Assembly (NCBI RefSeq): GCF_001514495.1
Contig: NZ_BCNM01000007.1
Span: 62,001-126,000, forward strand
Length of the DNA: 64,000 bases
Source: Paenibacillus pabuli NBRC 13638
GTDB lineage: Bacteria; Bacillota; Bacilli; Paenibacillales; Paenibacillaceae
Reading direction: 5' to 3'
Shown here piece after piece: positions 59,421-64,000 of this stretch. A program made the translations under genes and the position numbers. The notes under the pieces were generated by a model. The model was not told the origin of the DNA. It was given only the letters and a program-made list of their open reading frames with translations, and did no database searches. Numbering within the stretch: position 1 is the first letter of the stretch; each line of letters begins with the position of its first letter.

Positions 59421-60452
59421 TTACGCAGGATCTTTCGTATCCGCCGTCTCCGGCTCCATAATCTCTGTAGCATCCGGGTCCAGCCAATTGGTGATCATGC
59501 CCCGCACATATTGCAGATCATCCTCCGACAGATCATAGTACCATGTTCCGCTGCGCGTTGCACCCTCACCCTTCAGCATGTAATTGCTGATGGCTGGCGT
59601 GGTGTCTTTCATATATAGAGACTCGGCAAACTTCACGATGAAATCCGAGTTCATGTTGGTTGTAAAATTCGATCCTGCAATCTGAATCACGTCCGGGATC
59701 TTGGTCAGATTTTTGACCTCCAGCGCACGATTCATGAAGGCACTGAGGAAAATCCGGTGACGCATCGTCCGGTTAAAATCGGAATCTTCCCGGTAACGCA
59801 CATAGCCCAGTGCTTCTTCACCGCTGTAGATCGGTTTGTTCGCTTCCACAAACAGCTTCTCATGGATTTTCATTTTATTCTCAATATTCTTCTTGATTGG
59901 CAGCTCCACACCACCAACCGCATCAACAATATCCTTGAGTCCGTTAAAATTAATGGCAGCGTAGAAATCTACTTTGTTCCCCAGCAGCTTCTCTACCGTA
60001 TCCATCGCCATCTTGGCTTCGCCGTGGGCATAGGCTGAATTAATCTTGGATTTCACATCCCGGCCGACAATTTCGGTATAGGAGTCACGTGGAATCGAGA
60101 GCAGCAGCACTTTATTTTCTTCCGGACGAACGACAGAATAGATGATCGTATCTGAACGGCTTGGTTCGTTATCCCGTTGGTCAATCCCCAGCAGCAACAG
60201 TGAGAATGGGTCGGTATGTTCCACGACAGGAGCATCCTTGTCGCCGACTGGCTTGAAAGATTCATCGAGCGTTTCCTTTACAGTTTCCGAAGCAAACAGG
60301 TTAAATGCAAACACGACGAGTTGCTTTTGATAGATAAATCCGAGTCCTCCCAGCACAATCAAAGTACTCAGGATGATCATCAAAGGTTTCTTCCATCTCT
60401 TCTTCGGTTTCTTGGGCTTCCGTCTGGTTAAATGTACGGCACTGTTCTCCAT
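59421..60452 (-). CDS. LytR-CpsA-Psr family protein
   Basis: 343 residues. A basic N terminus and one membrane helix (about 23-45) precede the extracellular LCP domain (about 80-310): LLLGIDQRDNEPSRSDTIIYSVV, LLSIPRDSYTEI, KINSAYAHGE, VDAVGGVEL and YVRYREDSDFNRTMRHRIFLSAF. The Arg and Asp residues that bind the polyprenyl pyrophosphate are present. LCP enzymes attach wall teichoic acids or other glycopolymers to peptidoglycan. The ATG at 60452 is better spaced from AAAGGAG than the one at 60455. Confidence 0.94.
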   Translation of the reverse strand: MENSAVHLTRRKPKKPKKRWKKPLMIILSTLIVLGGLGFIYQKQLVVFAFNLFASETVKETLDESFKPVGDKDAPVVEHTDPFSLLLLGIDQRDNEPSRSDTIIYSVVRPEENKVLLLSIPRDSYTEIVGRDVKSKINSAYAHGEAKMAMDTVEKLLGNKVDFYAAINFNGLKDIVDAVGGVELPIKKNIENKMKIHEKLFVEANKPIYSGEEALGYVRYREDSDFNRTMRHRIFLSAFMNRALEVKNLTKIPDVIQIAGSNFTTNMNSDFIVKFAESLYMKDTTPAISNYMLKGEGATRSGTWYYDLSEDDLQYVRGMITNWLDPDATEIMEPETADTKDPA

Positions 60453-60565
60453 CATATCTCCTTTAATAACGGTCTTAGAATCATTTAACTATATTAATAA
60501 CACGTTTTCAATAGATTACGTTATAATCTGCTATACAACAAATGACACTAAAGGAGCGATAAACG

Positions 60566-61540
60566 ATGGAATATCGACGTTTGGGCAACAGCGGTCTGCG
60601 TGTGTCAGCGCTCGGACTGGGTACCAATGCATTCGGTAAACGAGCGGATGAAGCGGCTTCCACCCGCATTATTCATGCCGCACTGGATCAGGGAATCAAC
60701 TTTGTGGATACCGCCAACATCTATGCCGGAACAGAATCGGAGCGGATTATCGGACAAGCCCTGAGAGGCAGACGGGAAAACGCTGTGCTTGCGACCAAAG
60801 CCGGACTCCCCCGGCATGAGGGTCCTCATGGGCGCGGTTCCTCCCGCTATCATTTGCAGCAAGAGCTTGAGCATAGCCTGCGGCGTCTGCAAACGGACTA
60901 TGTGGATCTGTATCAGATCCACACCTTTGATCCGCACACACCGCTGGATGAGACGCTGCGCACTTTGGACGATATGGTTACTTCCGGCAAAGTCCGTTAT
61001 ATCGGGGCCTCCAACTATGCGGCCTGGGAGCTGATGAAAGCTCTAGGCACCAGCGACTTAAAAGGATATGTACGTTATATCTCGACCCAAACCAGCTATT
61101 CGCTGGCAGATCGCACAACCGAGCTTGAACTCGTACCGATGTGTCTCGACCAGGGCGTCGGCATCATTCCGTATTTCCCGCTGGCTGGCGGCATTCTAAC
61201 CGGAAAGTACACGGGCGAAGCAGGCATACCATCCGGTTCCAGGGCAGATACCGATCCATCCTTCAACCGATTCCTGCTTGAGCGTAACATTAACTTAGGT
61301 GTACAAGTGAGCCAAAAAGCAGCCGAATTCGGCTGCTCCCCAAGTGTACTTTCACTCGCCTGGCTGCTGGCACAACCTGCCGTTTCAACCGTAATTGTCG
61401 GCGCTACCCGTCCCGAACAGCTGGAGCATAATCTCGCAAGTCTGGACATGAAACTAACCAATGACATGATCGCCGAGCTGGATCAACTTAGCAGTTCGTT
61501 CCGTCATGGTGAGCCATTTGCCACGTACCGTTTAGATTAA
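60566..61540 (+). CDS. Aldo/keto reductase
   Basis: 324 residues, a TIM-barrel NADPH-dependent reductase. YRRLGNSGLRVSALGLGTNAFG starts the barrel. The catalytic Asp and Tyr lie in FVDTANIYAGTESERIIG, Lys in VLATKAG and His in YVDLYQIHTFDP. IVGATRPEQLEHNL binds the cofactor. The closest pattern is the YrpG/YccK-like AKR group. The substrate is unknown. AAAGGAG precedes the ATG. It is monocistronic with a very strong terminator. Confidence 0.93.
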   Translation: MEYRRLGNSGLRVSALGLGTNAFGKRADEAASTRIIHAALDQGINFVDTANIYAGTESERIIGQALRGRRENAVLATKAGLPRHEGPHGRGSSRYHLQQELEHSLRRLQTDYVDLYQIHTFDPHTPLDETLRTLDDMVTSGKVRYIGASNYAAWELMKALGTSDLKGYVRYISTQTSYSLADRTTELELVPMCLDQGVGIIPYFPLAGGILTGKYTGEAGIPSGSRADTDPSFNRFLLERNINLGVQVSQKAAEFGCSPSVLSLAWLLAQPAVSTVIVGATRPEQLEHNLASLDMKLTNDMIAELDQLSSSFRHGEPFATYRLD

Positions 61541-61543
61541 TAC

Positions 61544-61602
61544 AATCCCAAACAAGCCTCCCTACGTAAAAGTCTGAGGGAGGCTTGTTTGGGATTTTTT
61601 TG
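61544..61602 (+). terminator. Terminator of the aldo/keto reductase gene
   Basis: AATCCCAAACAAGCCTCCCT pairs perfectly over 20 bp with its reverse complement at 61577-61596, with a 13-base loop, then T7. Confidence 0.95.
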
Positions 61603-61730
61603 TTTGTTGGTTGATTTATATTCTTTTATATTTTCATTTTGAATGCCGCATTCACATCCACATATTATAATTAGTCCCAATTCCACTACATTCTGTAGTT
61701 TAATCGGATATAGAAAAAAATCGCTATGAC

Positions 61731-62192
61731 TTAACGATCTGATTTATGTTTGATAAATGTCTGCATGATTTCCATGTATTCTTCCTTCCGATCACTTAGA
61801 AGGTCGAAAAATACATTGTCTGCTGCCTCAGCCAATTCGATCCCCTCAAGTGCCAATCGCGTTCCTTCCGGCGTGGTTGTAATAATGTTAGCACGCGTAT
61901 CGGTCAGATGACGATTACGGACAATCAGCCCTCTTTTTTCAAGAGTACGAAGCACCTGGGAAGTCACGTTAACATCCACGTTGGCGAATTGGGCAAGTTG
62001 GACTTGGGTTACCCCTTTCCCCTCTTGATCGTGTTCATTCAGCCACACACAGGCATGTAATAAAACAAACTGGGGTTGTGTCAATCCGAGGGGCTCCAGC
62101 ACCCTGCGCATTTCCTTTTGCCACATCGTTGTAACCTGCCATAACAGGTAACCTGGACTGTCTTGTGCGTTTTTATATCGTGAGATTTCCAT
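61731..62192 (-). CDS. MarR-family regulator
   Basis: 153 residues. The winged-helix core reads LGLTQPQFVLLHACVWL, GVTQVQLAQFANVDVNVTSQVLRTLEKRGLIVRNRHLTDTRANIITTTPEG, the standard MarR recognition helix and wing. The ATG at 62192 has GGAGG 6 bases upstream; the open frame further upstream overlaps the AIM24 gene and is not used. It lies 92 bases downstream of AIM24 on the same strand. Effector and targets are unknown. Confidence 0.9.
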   Translation of the reverse strand: MEISRYKNAQDSPGYLLWQVTTMWQKEMRRVLEPLGLTQPQFVLLHACVWLNEHDQEGKGVTQVQLAQFANVDVNVTSQVLRTLEKRGLIVRNRHLTDTRANIITTTPEGTRLALEGIELAEAADNVFFDLLSDRKEEYMEIMQTFIKHKSDR

Positions 62193-62284
62193 AATATACC
62201 TCCATCGTTGATACCTTGGGCTTAATCTAAATAACGTTTGTTGAAGCGAATCCGTTTCAACGTTGTACATTTTAGAGGGAATAC

Positions 62285-62962
62285 TTAGCGCGAAGGAATA
62301 AATTGTTTCACCCATTGTCCAAATCCCTGCGGATTACGACTCTGGATCAGGACCACTCCCTCACCCCGGAATCGGCATACCAGTCCTTCTCCACTGGTCA
62401 CGCTGGATAACCACCCTTGTGATGCCTTCTCAATGCGATAGTCCATATAATTGGGCCATGCCACCAGATGGGCATTATCCACGATTACTTCTTCACCCGC
62501 AGCCAGATGGATCGCATGGATTGCACCGTAGGAGGACAAGAACACGGTTCCTCGCCCGCTGATTTCTATAATAAAGAAACCCTCTCCCGAGAAGAGGCCT
62601 TTCTTCAGGTTTTGCATTTTGGTATTTACCTGAATGCCTTCGGTTCCAGCCAGAAATCCATCTTTCTGTACGTAGAGCGAATAGGAGCCATCCAATTCAA
62701 TGGCCTCAACATCTCCCATGGTGGATGGCGAGAGCAAAATTTCCGCAGCTCCTCCAGCAGCCGTCAATTCCTGAAAGAAGAATTTTTCGCCACTGATCAT
62801 TCGTCCGAATCCGGCAAACATGCCACCCTCCGCAGATCCCTTCAGATCAACGGTTGGCGTCATGGATACCATAGCCCCGCTTTCTGCCTTGAACCGTTCT
62901 CCCCGTTGCAAGTGAACCTTGAGCATTGCAAATGCACCATCATATAAAATTTCATAGTTCAT
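62285..62962 (-). CDS. AIM24 family protein
   Basis: 225 residues folded as a beta-prism with three repeats. MLKVHLQRGERFKAESGAMVSM, GEKFFFQELTA, LFSGEGFFIIEISGRGTVFLSSYGAIHAI and SGEGLVCRFRGEGVVLIQSRNP are the family landmarks. AIM24-type proteins (TIGR00266) have no settled function in bacteria. The start overlaps the HxlR gene by 4 bases (ATGA), so the two are coupled. Confidence 0.9.
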   Translation of the reverse strand: MNYEILYDGAFAMLKVHLQRGERFKAESGAMVSMTPTVDLKGSAEGGMFAGFGRMISGEKFFFQELTAAGGAAEILLSPSTMGDVEAIELDGSYSLYVQKDGFLAGTEGIQVNTKMQNLKKGLFSGEGFFIIEISGRGTVFLSSYGAIHAIHLAAGEEVIVDNAHLVAWPNYMDYRIEKASQGWLSSVTSGEGLVCRFRGEGVVLIQSRNPQGFGQWVKQFIPSR

Positions 62963-63354
62963 GGCTTCATCAGCTCCTTGTTTACAGAGTTAAAATCATT
63001 TAGTCCATTATCCTCCAACACCGTGGATTTGTCTCCGTATTCCTTGATAATATGCTGATCTCCCCAGTTGCACAGTGCATTCAGGATCGGTTCCAGACTC
63101 CGGCCATAATCGCTCAGTTCATACTCGACTTTGGGAGGTACCTGGTTATAAACGATACGATTCACAATCCCGTCATTTTCAAGCTCTCTCAGCTGCTGAG
63201 TCAACATCTTCTGCGTAATTGCGGGCATAATACGCTTGAGATCACTGGTACGTTTTTTGCCATGTGTCAGATGACACAGAATAACGCATTTCCACTTGCC
63301 TCCTATGACTTCAAGCGTCGCTTCAACTGATATATTATATTTCTTTCGAATCAT
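62959..63354 (-). CDS. HxlR-family regulator
   Basis: 131 residues, a winged-helix dimer. TLEVIGGKWKCVILCHLTHGKKRTSDLKRIMPAITQKMLTQQLRELENDGIVNRIVYNQVPPKVEYELSDYGRSL is the full HxlR signature. A Cys lies in the WKCVIL helix, where some family members sense thiol-reactive compounds. GGGGAGG precedes the ATG. It is divergent from an MFS exporter, with AGTAC/GTACT palindromes between, and is cotranscribed with AIM24. Confidence 0.93.
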   Translation of the reverse strand: MIRKKYNISVEATLEVIGGKWKCVILCHLTHGKKRTSDLKRIMPAITQKMLTQQLRELENDGIVNRIVYNQVPPKVEYELSDYGRSLEPILNALCNWGDQHIIKEYGDKSTVLEDNGLNDFNSVNKELMKP

Positions 63355-63414
63355 GCTGAATGTCCTCCCCTTATATTCAAATGACCTAAGAAGAATGCTA
63401 TATAGGCACCAAAA

Positions 63415-63443
63415 AGTACGTAGGGTACTAAAAAGTACGTACT
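63415..63443. promoter_or_regulatory. Overlapping AGTAC/GTACT inverted repeats (HxlR operator candidate)
   Basis: AGTAC-GTAGG-GTACT (63415-63429), GTACT-AAAA-AGTAC (63425-63438) and AGTACGTACT (63434-63443) overlap, giving four half-sites in 29 bases. They lie 60 bases from the HxlR start and 75 from the exporter start. Confidence 0.65.
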
Positions 63444-63518
63444 ATTCATTTTATATTGAATAATTCATAATAGCATTTGCCGGTACGTAAATCTACATTC
63501 TGGGGAGTTGAGCAAAAA

Positions 63519-64000
63519 ATGATTCAAGATTCAAAACGCAGTACGTGGGCACTGCTGGCGTTGGCAATCAGTGCGTTTGCCATCGGCACCACTGAATTTA
63601 TCAGCGTTGGACTGCTGCCCCTCATTGCAGATGACCTGGGCATTTCCGTAACGACAGCGGGACTGACCGTTACTTTATATGCATTAGGCGTAACCTTCGG
63701 GGCACCGATCCTGACCTCATTGACGTCAACAGTGTCACGGAAGACGCTGCTGCTTGCCATCATGGTTGTTTTTATCGCTGGCAACACCATGGCGGCGCTC
63801 TCAAGCGGAATTACCATGCTGCTCATTGCGCGAATCGTCTCCGCTCTGGCACACGGGGTATTCATGTCCATTGGTTCCACCATTGCGGCAGACTTGGTAC
63901 CTGCAAACCGCCGGGCAAGCGCCATTGCCATCATGTTCTCCGGCTTGACCATTGCGACGGTGACTGGAGTGCCTCTGGGTACACTCATCGGTCAAAACTG
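63519..64000 (+). CDS. MFS efflux transporter, N-terminal part (cut by window edge)
   Basis: The first 160 codons are present. It begins MIQDSKRSTWALLALAISAF and has four to five membrane helices. FAIGTTEFISVGLLPLIADDLGIS and the conserved loop RIVSALAHGVFMSIGSTIAADLVPANRRASAIAIMFSGLTIATVTGVPLGTLIG mark the DHA1 drug:H+ antiporter group (AraJ/PbuE/YdhP-like). Export of a drug or purine is likely, but the substrate is unknown. GGGGAG lies about 9 bases before the ATG at 63519. It is probably controlled by the divergent HxlR regulator. Confidence 0.9.
   Translation, partial: MIQDSKRSTWALLALAISAFAIGTTEFISVGLLPLIADDLGISVTTAGLTVTLYALGVTFGAPILTSLTSTVSRKTLLLAIMVVFIAGNTMAALSSGITMLLIARIVSALAHGVFMSIGSTIAADLVPANRRASAIAIMFSGLTIATVTGVPLGTLIGQN

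Overview
The window looks like chromosomal DNA of a Gram-positive, endospore-forming Bacillales member, most likely Paenibacillus. The indications are strong GGAGG-type ribosome binding sites, a Spo0E-family phosphatase, GlnR/TnrA-type and Rex-type operators, a candidate sigma-B promoter, many two-component systems, a large secreted pectin-degrading enzyme, and moderate base composition with one GC-rich low-complexity gene. I saw no rRNA, tRNA, CRISPR array, insertion sequence or prophage. The assignment comes from gene content, not from a search.

Layout. 1-5.2 kb: the start of a membrane protein gene cut by the window edge, an OmpR-type two-component system, an NAD(P)-binding SDR protein, and a yjlC-ndh respiratory operon with a Rex-type promoter. 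5.5-8.3 kb: an unusual operon of a BtrH-like papain-fold protein and an ECF-like sigma factor carrying a related but apparently non-catalytic C-terminal domain. 8.5-18 kb: csbD, a sugar-nucleotide epimerase, a YjlB-like cupin, DUF1835, a TVP38 membrane protein, an HNH protein with a preceding small Cys-rich protein, an acyltransferase and a photolyase. 17.6-22 kb: a receiver-BTAD regulator and a 1026-residue hybrid kinase with two different kinase modules. 22-32 kb: SRPBCC protein, methyltransferase, old yellow enzyme, peptidase T, Crp-type regulator, soluble chemoreceptor, AGCS amino-acid symporter divergent from a GlnL-like regulator with a GlnR/TnrA box between them, and spo0E. 32-39 kb: a rhamnogalacturonan esterase-lyase with a cre site, an acetate/succinate transporter and a thioesterase.

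39-46 kb is a nitrite-assimilation locus. An ANTAR antiterminator and a TrpD-like protein are divergent from nirB-nirD-nirC-cobA. The divergent region holds two perfect GlnR/TnrA boxes, a near-consensus promoter, a hairpin with an ANTAR-type hexaloop, a weaker second hairpin, and an intrinsic terminator before the first gene. This suggests nitrogen control of initiation plus RNA-level antitermination. 46-54 kb: TetR/SDR, a small acidic protein, and a CiaRH-like two-component system divergent from a VTC-domain/DUF4956/beta-helix-lipoprotein operon. Matching candidate regulator boxes face each side. 54-64 kb: a methyltransferase, an FHA-winged-helix protein, two very small membrane or exported proteins, DUF2339, an LCP protein, an aldo/keto reductase, MarR, AIM24 and HxlR regulators, and the start of an MFS exporter with a palindromic HxlR-type site.

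The items most worth following are the sigma factor/BtrH operon, the ANTAR leader with its TrpD-like partner and no NasS-type sensor in view, and the two-component-controlled VTC/DUF4956/lipoprotein operon. Several short genes (14384-14530, 31788-31964, 56030-56185, 56423-56533) are easily missed and were found by translating the gaps.
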